From positions 320,919 through 384,918 of the forward strand of contig LSRX01000055.1 in the NCBI GenBank assembly GCA_001939145.1: 64,000 bases of DNA, in the 5' to 3' direction. A program made the position numbers and the translations under genes. Origin of the DNA: Symbiodinium microadriaticum. Lineage: Eukaryota > Sar > Dinophyceae > Suessiales > Symbiodiniaceae. The number at the start of each line of letters is the position of its first letter. Position 1 is the first letter of the stretch. The notes under the pieces are model-generated. The model searched no databases. It was not told where the DNA came from and worked only from the letters and a program-made list of their open reading frames with translations. This document shows positions 12,648 to 25,096 of the stretch, one piece after another.

Positions 12648-13334
12648 TAGAGTTTAGGTTCAAGTTGGGTGTTGCAGTTGATCTATGGCGGGTTGTGTAT
12701 TCGGGTTTGTGTAAAGGTTTCTCCATTGGTTCTATAGCTGTTTAAAGGTCTAGGGCTTGATAGAATCATTTGACCAGGGGGGGGGTGGCTTCCAGCTATG
12801 CAGGTCCCCTATCGGCTTGGCTTTGGTGTTACTTGTTGTTTTGCCTAGACCTGAAACCCTAAACCCCAAGCCCTGGTTGTGTCAATGCTGGTGGCTCTGG
12901 CCTCACACAAGGCTTGCGGGCTTTATAGGCGGGCAGATGATGCGACTACGGCTTTCATAAAGTCCTCTCTATGGCTACCTTACTTATTGGTTTAGGATTT
13001 AGGGTTCCTTACTCGTTTTTTTTTTGGGTCTCTGCTCCTTCAGTTAGGGCTTATCGAGCTTTAGGTAACTCTAGTCGTCAGACTTCCCAGCTGAACTCGC
13101 ACCGCCGAGCCACGTCGACCATGGAAGACTGCAAACAAAGGGGATTGGGGTTTTAGAGACAGTTTGGGCTCAGAGTTTACGGTAACAAACACCAAAGCAG
13201 CGGCCACAATAGCCTTTAGAGCAAACGCTAAGGTTGAGACGTCATTCAAGGCTTTTCTTGGGTACACCGTTTCTCAACGGGCACGGTCACCACCCGAGAT
13301 GCCTCTAGCGGCACGATCGGTGCTCTCGATGAAA

Positions 13335-13407
13335 CGTGCACGCACGCACGCACGCACCAAGCCAGCGACACCCCACACACCCACACCCACACACACACAC
13401 ACACACG

Positions 13408-13438
<31 letters not shown>

Positions 13439-13477
13439 ACGCACACGCACACGCACACGCACACGCACACGCACACG
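13335..13477. repeat. (CA)n and (CACACG)n microsatellite
   Basis: ACGC, CA and CACACG runs; all reading frames across it are low-complexity artefacts. Confidence 0.95.
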
Positions 13478-13707
13478 GACGGAGCTACCTGCTGGGTAGC
13501 CATCTTGCGCGACAGACAGACCAACAATAACGAAGCCAACATCGTGATCTACAAGACTCTGGGCGGTGGTAGGTTCGGCCCAAAAATCTCGAACAGGGGG
13601 CCCGCCTACCTACCCCGTGGGCAACTGCATAGCAGCTACAGGTCCTTTAAGGGTTCCTTCACGGGCTCCTCTAAAGGCTCCTTCAAGGGCTCTTGCGTTC
13701 CTATAAG

Positions 13708-13751
13708 GGCAGCGGCGGCTCGTCGAATTGGACTCAAGTCAAAACCCGGAG
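13708..13751 (+). CDS. Candidate isolated exon upstream of RPS11
   Basis: AG|G acceptor and AG|GC donor bracket an open stretch reading GSGGSSNWTQVKTR. Just upstream (about 13505-13556) is another coding-like stretch, NNEANIVIYKTLG, which lacks the AG|G acceptor. Either could belong to a gene ending before RPS11. Confidence 0.25.
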
Positions 13752-14238
13752 GCACTGCAGCTCCAAGCTGTTCGGAGAGCTGGGCCCTACACCCTAAACC
13801 CTAACAGTTGTAGTTGCGAAGCATGGGATATTGGCTCGGGCCGTCGCCTTGCTTACCTTACTTCTAGGTCTAAATGTGGAAGTACCAAGAACAATCGAGT
13901 TGCATTGAAGATGTGAGGATACTCTCTGTGCGTTTGTTTTGAAGTGGCACGGGACATGCGGGACATGGGTAGTGAGTGCAGGGTCGTAGGTATATATGAC
14001 CTGAAATGGAACTAAAGCATAGCACCTAGTAGCCATGCCCTTCTTTATGACCCTCATTGAACATAGCCGTGAGCCTTCAAGTGGGAAGGAAAGGTTGAAA
14101 TAGCTCGCTCGGAAAGAGTCCTAATTAACGGGGCCCCTTAGCCTGGGCAGGTAAAGAATACAAGCGGCCCAAGTATGCATGGATCCCAAGCAGTAGGAGC
14201 CCGTTCACATCTTTGACGACCCATTGTTTGCCAAGGCC

Positions 14239-17200
14239 ATGGATCAGAACGAGAAGGCCTTCCAGAAGCAGGCCCACTGTGGCTTCAGGTTTTGTTTAGG
14301 GTTTAGTGATCCCAAGCCTTGCGCCCACCAAACCACCCATATGAAAGCCTTATCAAGCTGCATCAGTCGCTTGAACACCCGCGCAAAAGCCTTTGTCAAC
14401 AGCGTTAAGCAAACCTTTTCAAAGCCTTCATCATAGCCTCGTAAACACTTGGTGAATTTCCTAAACCCTCAACCCCCCAACACCCCTCAACCCCTAAACC
14501 CTCAAACCCTACAGCCCTAAAGCCCTGAACCCTAAACCCTACAAGCCCTGAACCCCTATAACCCCTGTAATACACCCTAAAGCCAATCCTTCGGAGGATG
14601 CCATCTTCATCGGATCGAAGCGGGCCCTGGCCAAGAAGTCGAAGAAGCCCCAGAGGCCACCCCGGGGGAAAGTTTTAGGGGTTTAGGGGTCCGGGGGTTG
14701 AGGGTTTAGGGTTTGAGGGGTTTGGGTAAAATGGAGTTCAAAGTTTAGGGGTTTTGGGGTTTGGTAGTTTAGGGTTCAATGTTCAGGGGTTTATGGTTTG
14801 GGGGTTTGGTGTTTAGGGTCTAGGGGTCCAACATCGCACATGTTCAAGGCTTTTGGACCCAAAGACCATACTGGAAAATGCTTTGGGCTTTTTGAGCCTC
14901 GGGGAGTGCATACTTGTTTGTTAGTTGTGAGGCTTATAGGGCTTACGATATGTTATAAGGCTTCGTTATTGAAGGTTTTTTTGCTTTGTTCAGGGCTGCT
15001 CAGAGACTCCAAGACACCAAAATGAAGGAATGCTCAGGCACACGTTTGAAGGCTTTTTGTTTTTCGGTGGTTCAAGGGCACGTAAGTGCCGGGCTGGAGT
15101 CCTGCGGGTAGCGGGATCCTACGAGACTAGTTTGTGTACTGTTTTCAGGTCTTTCGTGTGTTAACCGCGGTGTGTGCCGAAGGATCATTGGACTTCGTTA
15201 TATCTTCCTGGGGTTGTACATCTCTTAGTCGGGGTTGTCCTCTTTCTAGCCCTGCTTGTAAGTGACATGGCCTTCTGATCCGTCAAACAGGGTAACCATT
15301 TTTCCGCACATCCCCAAACTACCCCGTACCAGAGCGTGCATGTCAGCTACTGCTTGTAAGGTCTCCTTTGAGGGCGTAGAGGCAGGGGGGCTGTAACCAG
15401 GTGCCCACATTGCGCCCTCAGTTAAAGGAAACTACAGGTGGGGAGTTTAAGGTAGTTAGGGCTTCTATAAGGCTTCTTTCAGGTGTACAGACCGTCATAT
15501 GAGGCTCCGATAACGGTAACTACCCACCTGGAAATGTCTGAGATTCAGGTACTACCGGAAGATCGGCTTGGGCTTTGCCACGCCCAAGGAGGCAATCTCA
15601 GGCTGGCGGCAGTTGGTGATCCGGGTCTGGCATCCTGAACCCCGAACCCTAAACCTACAAGAGTAGGTAACTAGAGGTGGCAGTTTGGAAAGCTTCTTAG
15701 TTCTCTTTTGTCGATACTTATTCGCACATCTTTTGGGCGGTCCAGATAAAACCCTAAACCGAAACTCTCGACCAGCATGTCAGCGTAGCACAGACATTTC
15801 AACAAATTGCATGTTTCCGGGATGATAAACCCGAAACTCCACTAGACCCCAAAACCCTAGAGTGAGTTCCAGAGAGTTGGTACAGAGGATTGGGATGATT
15901 AGTGCTGAGATTCCCCGTACTTTCAGGGCATGAGGATAATGATGTTGCAACTTTCTGGGGTTCACCATAAGCTCTGGTTCAGTGGACTCGACGGCTCAGG
16001 AGATTGGGGCTCCAGCCTAATTATCAAGGCCCTATCTGGATGATATTATGTACCCCGCCCNNNNNNNNNNNNNNNNNNNNNNNNNNNNNNNNNNNNNNNN
16101 NNNNNNNNNNNNNNNNNNNNNNNNNNNNNNNNNNNNNNNNNNNNNNNNNNNNNNNNNNNNNNNNNNNNNNNNNNNNNNNNNNNNNNNNNNNNNNNNNNNN
16201 NNNNNNNNNNNNNNNNNNNNNNNNNNNNNNNNNNNNNNNNNNNNNNNNNNNNNNNNNNNNNNNNNNNNNNNNNNNNNNNNNNNNNNNNNNNNNNNNNNNN
16301 NNNNNNNNNNNNNNNNNNNNNNNNNNNNNNNNNNNNNNNNNNNNNNNNNNNNNNNNNNNNNNNNNNNNNNNNNNNNNNNNNNNNNNNNNNNNNNNNNNNN
16401 NNNNNNNNNNNNNNNNNNNNNNNNNNNNNNNNNNNNNNNNNNNNNNNNNNNNNNNNNNNNNNNNNNNNNNNNNNNNNNNNNNNNNNNNNNNNNNNNNNNN
16501 AAGCTATTTTTAAGCCTTTTTAGCCCCAAAGCTGCCCCTAAACCCTATCAGTGCCTTAAGCCAAGATTCCATGTCAGGCAATTTTGTTGACAAGAAGTGC
16601 CCCTTCACTGGGCCAGCGCCACAGATCTTGAGGTTTTTGGGTTATAGGCTTATAGGGTGTATACCGTGCACTAGTTTTGTTCAGTTCCGTAGTTATCCCT
16701 CAATCAACGAAGGGTCGGCTCGTGGCATTCGGGGACAAGGGTTTATTTTAAGGGTTTAGGTTTAGGGTTTAGGCTTTAGCGTTCATGGCTGTAGGAGTTC
16801 CCATTCGGGTCTTGGAAAGCCGCGAGCTCAGGCAGAAAGTGTCGGGGATACCGAAGCCCTCGAATTCTGACACCCCTAAACCTAACCCAATTCCTAAACC
16901 CCCCGAAGCCCTGAAGCCTTATACCCTAAACCCTACCCCACCGAAACCCTGAACCCTTAAACCCTAAACTCCAAGCCCCCCGAAACCCTGAACCCTTAAA
17001 CCCTAAACCCTGAACACCCCGAAACCCTGAACCCTTAAGCCAAGAAGCTAAACAGAGAGCCCGAGCCCTGGTAGGGTCCGAGCACTCCAAGATTCTCTGC
17101 GCAGGTCTAGCAGAGCCCCATCTACTGTTGATAATACAAATCCTGCATTACCTTTAAGGACTCTAAACTATTGGAATTATGATATATTCCTTATTATGAG

Positions 17201-20200
17201 TAATGCAGGAATTTTACCATCAGTCGTACTACTAACTGACTAAAGAAGCCCCAAATCATTACCAATGGTTTTATTGCTTAGGGTTCCTTATTCGACTTAT
17301 GCTATCATCCCAAACCCTTAGCCCTAAACCCTAAACCCTTGTTCGATGTATACTGTAACATACCCCAAAACCCCATTCTAAATATTGAGGCCCTTACATC
17401 TAAGAAGCCCTGTGCGGCCAAAGCAGATCGAGCCCTTTATAAGCCCTTCAACGCGAAGGCGCTGAGACCGTAGAGTTTAGGCTTTTAGGGCATTTAGGGT
17501 TTTAGGGCTTTTGGGGCTTTAGGATTTAGGGCTTCAGGGCTTTAGGGCCTTTGGGGTTAAGGGTTTAGGGTTTCGGGTTTTAGGGTTTAGGCTAAACGGG
17601 GCTAAGACTAAGACCCCCAACCCTAACCTTAAACCCTAAGCCTTCACCCGTAAGCCCCTGAGACCCTGATTTAAGCTTGGGCTTTTGGGAACTTCCCAAA
17701 GGGGTCCATGTATACTCCAAGGAACACCCCAAAGCCTAAACCCTAAACCCCTAAACCCCTAAACCCTAAACCCCTAAACCCTAAAACCCTAAAACCCTAA
17801 ACCCTCAAGCTCCAAGGAAGACCCTAAACCCTAAAACCCCAACTCGGGCCTTTCTGAGACTCCCAGGAACGTCAGCATCCGCGGAGCCATCCTGAAGGGC
17901 ATGTGCATCTCTACGAAGATGAAGCGGGGGAGCCAAAGTAAGGTTTATAGGGTTTAGGGGTTTGGGTTTAGGCGAAGATGAAGCGGCGGAGCCACAGTAA
18001 GGTCTATAGGGTAAAGGATTTGGGTTTAGGCGAAGATGAAGCGGGGGAGCGAAATTAAGGTTTATGGGGTTTAGGATTTGGGTTTAGGGTTTTGGGGGTT
18101 TTGCGGGTCAAGGATTTGGGGTTTGTTTGTGGTCCCGAATAGAGGGTACGTGGGGTATGATGGTTGGGGGGTCGAGTCTAGGTAGGCTTTGACAGTAGGA
18201 TTTTGGGCCTGGACTTTATATGGTCAACGGACTTAGAATCTCGGGTTTGAATTTGAATTCATGCTTTGGCGTTTGGGAAACATTGTGGGGCAAGGTTCCG
18301 GTTCTCATTTCGCAGGTCATAAGGTTTAGGAGCCTTCGGATGGCTTTTCGAAGGCTTCCCAACATGTTTCGAAGCCATCCGCAAAGAGGGCCCTCGACTC
18401 CAAACCCTGTACCCTAAACCCTAATTAAGCGGTTGAAGGTTTCAGCTTACAGTCTCCTCCTGGAAGATCTACCTCACAGAGTCTCGGTGCGGAGCAAAAA
18501 GCCCTAAAGGGTCCATCTACCCGTATGGTAGATACTTTGCCCCTAAAGTACCTGTAAGGCCTATTATGGTATATACTAAAAGGGGACATGGACCCTAGGG
18601 TATAGGAAGCTGCAAGTGTTCGGATAACCAATCCAGGAAACTTTTTGCGACAAATGCTGCTTTCGCAACTCATAAGCATTTGCAGCTTTCGACTTCCCAA
18701 CTCAGACGCTGATGGGCCAGGCGCACCATCATCATCCGACGCAACTACTTGCACTACATCAAGACGCTACGCTGCACTGGGTGACGCCGTGGTTCCGTTC
18801 TCAGGTTGTGAGGCTGCGCAAGGTTCGGGTTGTCAGATGCTGGTGGTGTTTGGATTTTTTTGCGGGGGTTCCAGAAGTTTCAAAGAATTTCATCGAAGTT
18901 CCGGGTGTAGGCAAACCGCCGACTGTGTCGCGGTGGCCCTGACCATGATCGCAGGTGTACTGTGCTACAAATGTAGAAGTCACGATGGCAACAGCTGAAT
19001 AATGGCAGAGCCCTTTGACTACCAAACCTGTCCCAGCAGAATCCGAGGACTACTGCAACTATAGAGATAGCCAAGCCAGCTTCAGCACCAATGCAGGAAC
19101 CTGATTAAGAAACCCTGGCCCTATAGCTCCAAAGTATGATGGCTCATATTAAGAACCCTAATAAAGACCCACGGTTTCTTAATCAGGTTCCTACATTAGG
19201 TCTGGATCTCCGGCCCAGGCTCAAATAGTGTTTTTCTCTCGCAAGTGTGGGCTTTAATTACTATAAAACCCTGAAGCTCGGAAGCAACCCTATAAACCTC
19301 AAAGCCTAAACCCGGTCGACACAAAAAACGTCAGCAACCCTCCTGAAGCTTTTCTCAGAGCGTGTGAGCCATCGAAAGGAAGTTCAACCGATTCGAGAAG
19401 CGCCACAGCAACCTCGCAGTGCATTGCTCGCCCGCCTTTGAGCCCAAGGAGGCGAATCAAAGAGAGAACGTGGGTTCCTTTCAGGGTCATTATAAGGCTT
19501 CCTGTGAGGGTTCACCCTAAAGCCTAAAACGCCCAAACCTTAAAGTTCCTTATAAGGCTTCATGCAAGGCTTCCTTGAAGGCTTCCATAAGGGCTTATGG
19601 TTCGGAAGGTTTCTGAGGAGGTTCAGTTTTTATAGCTGTTTATGGGCTTCAGGGCGTATGGAGGCTAAAGTTTACTGGTAGGTTTATGGCTTGTGGTTTC
19701 GTCGTCAGATGAAACACAATCCAATAAGAGCGTGCAAAGCAGAATGCAGGAAGCCTGCTTGCTGATGTTTGTATCATGGGGACCCTTAGCGGGGTAAGGG
19801 GGAAGTGGGGTAGGGGGCCTTAACAGCCCTAATAAGGATTTGGTATGGGTCTAACATGTACAAGGCCTATTTTAGGAAGTATAGTCATTTCCCCCCCCCC
19901 TACCCCTTAACCCCCTATGAGTCTCTATGATTGTATCCCGTCACAGGCCCTCATACATCATTCGTCAGTCATTGGGAACTATCCTTTACCGTCGCTACTT
20001 GGGAGTCTTGATATGCAATGATTATTGATCTTCTGCCATAATGAAGTATAGCCAGAATACTACAGCACACGACTATGCAGTCCGCGTTTTCTTCTGAGGG
20101 CTACTGGGTTGTTAAAGAACTCACGATTAAGTTACTATAAGAAGGTACCCCATTGTTTACTATATATTCCCTATTCTGGTAACTCAAACCCCTATAAACC

Positions 20201-21895
20201 CTACACCCTTATAGATCCCTTAAAGGAACCCTTGGAGATCCCCATTCTGGTAACTCTAAACTAAGTTCCTTACCAGGAACCCAGTAAAGGAAGGCCTCGA
20301 GGCCCCGAAGCAGATACTCATTCTTTTAGGGTTAGGAATTGTTTTTTTGGCTTGAGTTTAGGGTTTAGGATATGACTTGTAGGTTTTAGGGTTTAAGGCT
20401 TAGGAGTTTACAGTAGGGTTCAGGATTCTTCAAGAATTTGAAGAAGTTAGTCTTAGCCGAGGGCTCTAGGGTTCAAAAGTTGAAGGCTCTTGGGCTGAAA
20501 GTCCTTACTGCACCGTTTAAGGCTCTTTGGGCCATTGCCAGGCTTAGGGTTCTGTGCAACCGGTGTAGTTATGGATGGTAGATTTGTAAAGAGCCTGGCC
20601 TGGCTTGAGGGAGGCGTCAACGTGCGAACAGCGTCTCCATGGCTCATCATTCTCCCTACATGGAAAGGGCAAGTTCAAGGAAACTTAACACAAACCTTGA
20701 ATAGCTGGAGCGTTTTCTGAGGATCCTCCAGATCCCGCTTACATGGCTCCGATCAATTTAGGTTAGCTTGGTTTCCGAAGTTTATAGACTGTGCCCAAAG
20801 GTTGTCTCATGCCAATGAAAATTAGTGCAATATGGCCGTCATGGCTTCTCGTTTAGGGCACCAGGCCATGTCAGCCAATAGGTGTAGCCGTCCCGAATTC
20901 TTCTAAAAAGCACTGCTGTAGAACCATGTGTGATTTGTATTCGGTTGCCTACACAACCAGGACCTCCCAAGTACCCTTTAATGAAGCCCCTTGTGGCTTT
21001 TAATAGCAATTCCAGCACAGGGTTTAGGGTTGAGGGTTTAGGGTTTAGGGCACGACTTGCTTGAGTGCCGACCGACGTCCTGCGCAGGGTGACATCATCA
21101 CTGCTGGCCAGTGCCGCCCTTTGGCGAAGACGGTGCGCTTCAACGTGGTCAAGGCATGGGGCTGGGCTTGTCAGAACAGGAGATGACTTGTTGGGGTCCT
21201 GTGACGAAAGATTGTGTGCAGACTTATGTAGTTGATCATGGGAAGCGCCTCGTTCTGAGAAGCTTCGGACGTCTTCCAGCAGGAGCCTGGCCTGCCCAGC
21301 TGTCGCAGCGGCGTTTTACTTTCCCCTTTTCAAAGGTACCACAGGTCGAGGGCTTTCGCTTCATGCTTGATTTCAGTCTGTTGAAGGCACTGTCTCTGAC
21401 ACAACAACACACCCACAGCCTCACAAAGTAACCCACGATAAGAATGAGACTGTCTCAGGAAGCCGTCCACCCCAGAGCCAAACAAAAAAAGCCACTGAAC
21501 CCCAAAACCAAGCCCCGAACCCTAAACCCTACCAAACCTTAAAGCTAATGTTTCAAGAATCTTCTACAACCGTGGAGCTGCCCAGGTGGACAAGAATCAG
21601 ATCTTCGGATCGGCGCGAAAGCAGCTACTCGCCGTGATGCAGATACCCTAAACCCTAAACCCTAGTGGAGAGTTTTTTGCCTGTTGATCTTGGTTATCAG
21701 AGATTATGGTCTAGGGTACACCCGGATCCTGAGCCCTTTGCAGAGCTTCAAGTTCGGTTTGCAAGGCTTCGGATAGGATTTGGGAATTTAGGGTTCAGGA
21801 GTTGGTCTAGGAGTTTAGGCTTCTCAGGGTTCCTGATACACAGCCTGCGACGACATGAGAGATTCAGAAGGTTCCTGGTCCTCGTGAAAGGATGA
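14239..21895 (+). CDS. RPS11: 40S ribosomal protein S11 (uS17), ten exons, complete
   Basis: Small-subunit rRNA-binding protein of cytosolic ribosomes. Exons: 14239-14271, 14597-14655, 15549-15601, 16578-16611, 17867-17923, 18721-18762, 19379-19451, 21088-21153, 21586-21623, 21871-21895. Joined in phase they give 159 aa (human S11 has 158). Family blocks appear in order: [84 protein letters not shown] and a C-terminal RKQFLVLVKG. Eight intron donors are GC and one (intron 6) is GA; every acceptor is AG before an exonic G. Start: ATG 14239; the frame is open back to an AG at 14196, so a short N-terminal extension or 5'-UTR exon is possible. Introns carry telomere-like tracts and MITEs; intron 3 contains the N gap. 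Identity is certain; exact junctions rest on homology and phase, not on transcripts. Confidence 0.95.
16061..16500. other. Assembly gap, 440 N
   Basis: Run of N inside RPS11 intron 3; the flanking exons are both present and in phase, so no coding sequence is lost. True length is unknown. Confidence 0.99.
16866..17042. repeat. CCCTAAA-type tract in RPS11 intron 4
   Basis: CCCTGAACCCTTAAACCCTA units with CCCCGAAA spacers, repeated about four times. Confidence 0.8.
17125..17226. repeat. MITE family B
   Basis: Inverted ends around AAATCCTGCATTACC / GGTAATGCAGGATTT type; in RPS11 intron 4. Confidence 0.75.
17470..17836. repeat. TTTAGGG then CCCTAAA tracts upstream of RPS11 exon 5
   Basis: A TTTAGGG arm (17470-17590) faces a CCCTAAA arm (17610-17836) ending 30 bp before the exon. 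Confidence 0.8.
17914..18092 (+). repeat. Tandem triplication over RPS11 exon 5 / intron 5 border
   Basis: CGAAGATGAAGCGG starts at 17914, 17973 and 18031, each followed by a TTTAGGG-type spacer. Copy 1 contains the true exon end; the others copy exon and donor sequence inside the intron. Confidence 0.85.
19094..19191. repeat. MITE family E
   Basis: AGGAACCTGATTAAGAAACC / GGTTTCTTAATCAGGTTCCT inverted ends; RPS11 intron 6. Confidence 0.85.
19788..19922. repeat. G/C-run inverted repeat in RPS11 intron 7
   Basis: G-rich left arm (GGGGTAAGGGGGAAGTGGGG) faces a C-rich right arm (CCCCCTACCCCTTAACCCCC). Confidence 0.55.
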
Positions 21896-21940
21896 CCCCT
21901 GGTTTGGAGCGATGGGAGCTTCAGAAAACTTCCCAGAGGA

Positions 21941-22030
21941 CCCGATACCCATAATTAAGGAATATACCTTAAATCATAATACTAAGGCCCCTATAATTTA
22001 AGGTATATTCCTCAATTAAGGGGTATTGGG
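21941..22030. repeat. Palindromic MITE just 3' of RPS11
   Basis: About 33-bp inverted ends around AAGGAATATACCTTAAAT, starting about 45 bp after the RPS11 stop. A transcript through it would fold into a long hairpin. Confidence 0.8.
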
Positions 22031-23265
22031 TTCCCTGGATTGGTAACCCTGATCTACAGATTCTGAGCTCCTCAATGTGACGATCCCTCGGTGCGAAAGG
22101 CTTAAAGTCCTACTTGTGGCCTTTAGCTCCAATCTCCTGGTGTTTCCAGGCCTTGACTCATTGACCTAACTTAAGGGTACATAACCTACCATTTTGGGAG
22201 GGCGTGAGGTTACACGTAAGCCGAAATCCAAAACACCACCCAACACCTAAGGTTCGCCCTGTTCTGAGCCGCGGAACACTGCGAAGTTATACTGGCAGGG
22301 ATTTGAGCCACGCAAGGATGCGCTGCGGCCGTGCAAACCAAAAAATGTCCTTTTCTCTGCGCGCACAACCTGCATTGTCCAGAATCGGTCATGGTCTATA
22401 GTTCCCACACCTTCAGACACCGGGAGGCATGGGGGCATTGACAAGCTCACTACGGCGGTACCTGTAACCCAAGTAAGGATAGCTTAGGGGACTTTTGATT
22501 GGGTTCTGGCTCAGTACCCCAGAGCTCCGAGTAGGGTAGGCAATGGAGGGTATTTTCCATCAGGAGTCGGTCTTTTCGTAATTAGTTGAGCCCTCGTTGC
22601 GCTGGGGTCACACGAGATGTTGTTCATGAACAGTCTCGGTGGTGCCATGTGCGCGTGGTTGCACCTGTAGCCTTCGACGTTCGGTTAGGACTTCAGACTT
22701 TTAAGTTTTATGGTTTCTGAGGCAGAAGGAACTATATTCTTAGAGTTTGGGGGGGCTTGCATTCACTGGGAAATGGCCTGCAATTTCCAGAATTGTGTTA
22801 GGTTGGGTGCGTGAGAGCGATATTCATCCAGACCAAGCCTGAACTTGAATCTTCAAGGAGTTTGGAGTTTTGGCTACGGCAGTTCTGGGTGCGGTCCGAA
22901 AGTATGGCTTGTGCTTCGACCGGTCAGTGCGGTTGAAGACATGGCCAAGAGAAGTTGATGAACAGCCCTTCAAGTGAACGAAGCACAGTTCAACCCCCTT
23001 GGCCCAAACCCAAACTTGACGAACTCGGACTAACTGCCAAGCCTTAACTCTCAACCCTCAACCTAATCCCTAGACCCTACACCCCAAACCCTAAAACCTA
23101 AACCCTAAACCCTTAACCCTAAAACCTAAACCTTACGAATTCCCGAGCTCTAGAAAATCAGCCAAGCTCTGAGGCTAAGCTTTTGTTTCTCTCAGGCCCC
23201 GAAACCCCCCGAACCTTCGCCTGAAATCCGTACACCCCCGAGAAAGCAAACCCCCAAGACTACAT

Positions 23266-23362
23266 GGGTAGTTCTCTAAATGAGGCTTCCTTTTTAGGCC
23301 AACATAGTACGGCACCGTTATAATAAGGACCCTAGAAGGGACCCTGATTTAGCGAACTCCCC
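23266..23362. repeat. MITE family A
   Basis: Starts GGGTAGTTCTCTAAAT, ends with its degraded reverse complement. Confidence 0.7.
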
Positions 23363-23451
23363 TCAAGCCCGAAACCCTGAACCCCTAAAATCTAAACCCT
23401 AAATCCAAACACTACATGAGCAAGCCTCTAAACCCCGAGCCCCCCACGCAG

Positions 23452-23525
23452 GTCGAGCCTCCCCCGGCGCCGGCCCAGTTGTCCCGGGGCCAGGCGTCCT
23501 CCTCTAGCCGCGAGTGCGAGGACGG
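23452..23525 (+). CDS. Candidate exon, Pro/Ser-rich
   Basis: Follows CGCAG, ends before GC, and encodes a Pro/Ala then Ser-rich stretch (PPPAPAQLSRGQASSSS). It is GC-rich and is followed at once by TTTAGGG-type sequence, as at confirmed exon ends. Function unknown. Confidence 0.35.
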
Positions 23526-23536
23526 GCAGGGTTTGG

Positions 23537-23728
23537 AAGGGTTTCGGGTTTAGGGCTTAAGGTCGTAGCGTTTATAGGGTTTAGGATCTTAGGGTTTAGG
23601 GCTTAGGGTCGTAGAGTTTAGGGTTTAGGGTTCTAGGGTTTAGGGCTTAAGGTCGTAGAGTTTGGGGCTTTAGGGTTTTTAGGTTTAGGGCTTAAGGTGT
23701 AGGGGTTTGGGGTTTAGCCCTTATGGGG
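23537..23728. repeat. TTTAGGG-derived tract with GGTCGTAG spacer
   Basis: GGGCTTAAGGTCGTAG alternates with TTTAGGG units at least three times. Confidence 0.75.
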
Positions 23729-24619
23729 TTGTCAGGGTCTTAAGTTAAGGCTCTGTCTCCGCTTTCTGTTCCTGTTCAGGGGTTGTTCCAAAACGCACCA
23801 GGACTGTGTTGTGGGTTTTGACAGGGTTCAACCGGGTTGAAGTGTCGTATATGGGATGTTCATGTGGGGTCATGCAGGTCTTGTAAGGCTCTTAGCTAGG
23901 CTCTGGGTCTAGATGCATGGGTATACGCAGAATAAGGTATAACAAGGCCGCAAAGAAGATGTCGATGAGGTTTTTCTGAGATATGTTTAAAGCTCTATTA
24001 CCTCAGAGGCTGTTTGGGGAGGTTCTCAAAGAACAGTGTTGGGAGTAGTGACGGCTCCTGACGATGTTCTCTCGGCCAGGCTCTACAGCACCGCATTTTC
24101 AACATTAGATTACCATGCAACGCTACGAATTCAACCTCACCGCCTTAAACACCGAGATCCACTTTAGGAGCCTAAGCAATTGTATCGAACTTTCCTTCTT
24201 GCTTGAAGTCTGTCTCATCTAAGCATCTACACCTCTAGTTTAAGCCTTTTGCGCCCCTAAACCCTAAACCCCAAACCCTAAACCGTTCTTTGTCCCCCGA
24301 CCTGCCAGGAGACGCCAGCAGCAGCGAGTGCATCGTCAAGACCTCAGCCTGTCCCGGTGTTGATCTATGGGATGAATATAGGGGCCTTGATGATTAGACT
24401 AGGGTTTTGGGCTATGGTATGCTCAATTTTTGGTACAACAAGGAACCCACAAGAATAGTACTACTAATGATTCCGTCTTCTAGATTTACGTGGCCAATGG
24501 ATTGAGGTGTTCGGGGACAGGGGTATCATAGGTTTGAGGCTCTCAGCGTTTAGGCATTGGTTTTCATTTCGAAGAGCCTCTAAGCCAAAGGCCTAAACCT
24601 ACGTGATTTCAAGCACTAC

Positions 24620-24720
24620 TGTTGATGATATAAATCCTGCATTACCCATAATAAGGAACATACCATAATTCCCGTAGTTTAGGGTTCTTAAGGTAATGCA
24701 GGCTTTATATCAGCAACCGT
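24620..24720. repeat. MITE family B next to a candidate exon
   Basis: GTTGATGATATAAATCCTGC start and inverted end CAACCGT, directly followed by AG|GAAG. Confidence 0.75.
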
Positions 24721-24722
24721 AG

Positions 24723-24800
24723 GAAGTTGGATTCTTTGAGTTCGATGGCTCTGCGTCTGTGTCGGTCTTCAGCCACTTCACGCACAAGATCGAACAATGT
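24723..24800 (+). CDS. Candidate exon abutting a MITE
   Basis: Open stretch reading EVGFFEFDGSASVSVFSHFT, starting at an AG|G formed by the last bases of the adjacent MITE (24620-24720). The donor is uncertain: a GC at 24772 would fit the local rule, while GTAGGG at 24801 would make a ~57-bp intron of TTTAGGG units. A second open stretch follows at 24870-24917 (RIEPLSAEYEGRYQWM) ending before GC. Confidence 0.35.
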
Positions 24801-24968
24801 GTAGGGTTTAGGGTTTAGAGTTTTGGGTTTAGGGTTTACACACTTCCCCCCTCAAGCAGCCATCTTCAGCGAATTGAGCCACTCAGTGCAGAGTACGAAG
24901 GCCGCTACCAGTGGATGGCTTAAGGCTGCGGCTTGCTTTGTAGGCGGTCGAAGAGCCGAGGCCTAAAT

Positions 24969-25096
24969 ACACACTCATTTACTATTACTGTTATTACTAC
25001 AACTCTCACTATCATTATACCAGCATTTATCATTACGATTACCATTATTATTCTTCTTATTATTATCATCATCATCATTGTTGCTATTATTATCAT
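24969..25096. repeat. ATT-rich simple sequence
   Basis: Degenerate ATT/ATC triplets; similar tracts at 27746-27813 and 48796-48960. Confidence 0.8.

Larger units (their letters stand above)
11126..13707. other. Region without an assignable gene
   Basis: Contains an AT microsatellite (11424-11458), a telomere-like tract, a D element and the CA repeat. Weak coding-like stretches at 12490-12530 and 13085-13135 lack the AG|G rule on at least one side. Confidence 0.55.

Noticed and set aside
13246..13542. Frames over the CA repeat on both strands
   Set aside because: Dinucleotide repeat translation with no stop by composition only.
22251..22484. 78-codon + strand open frame 3' of RPS11
   Set aside because: No recognisable domain and no AG|G...GC borders; both strands are open here.
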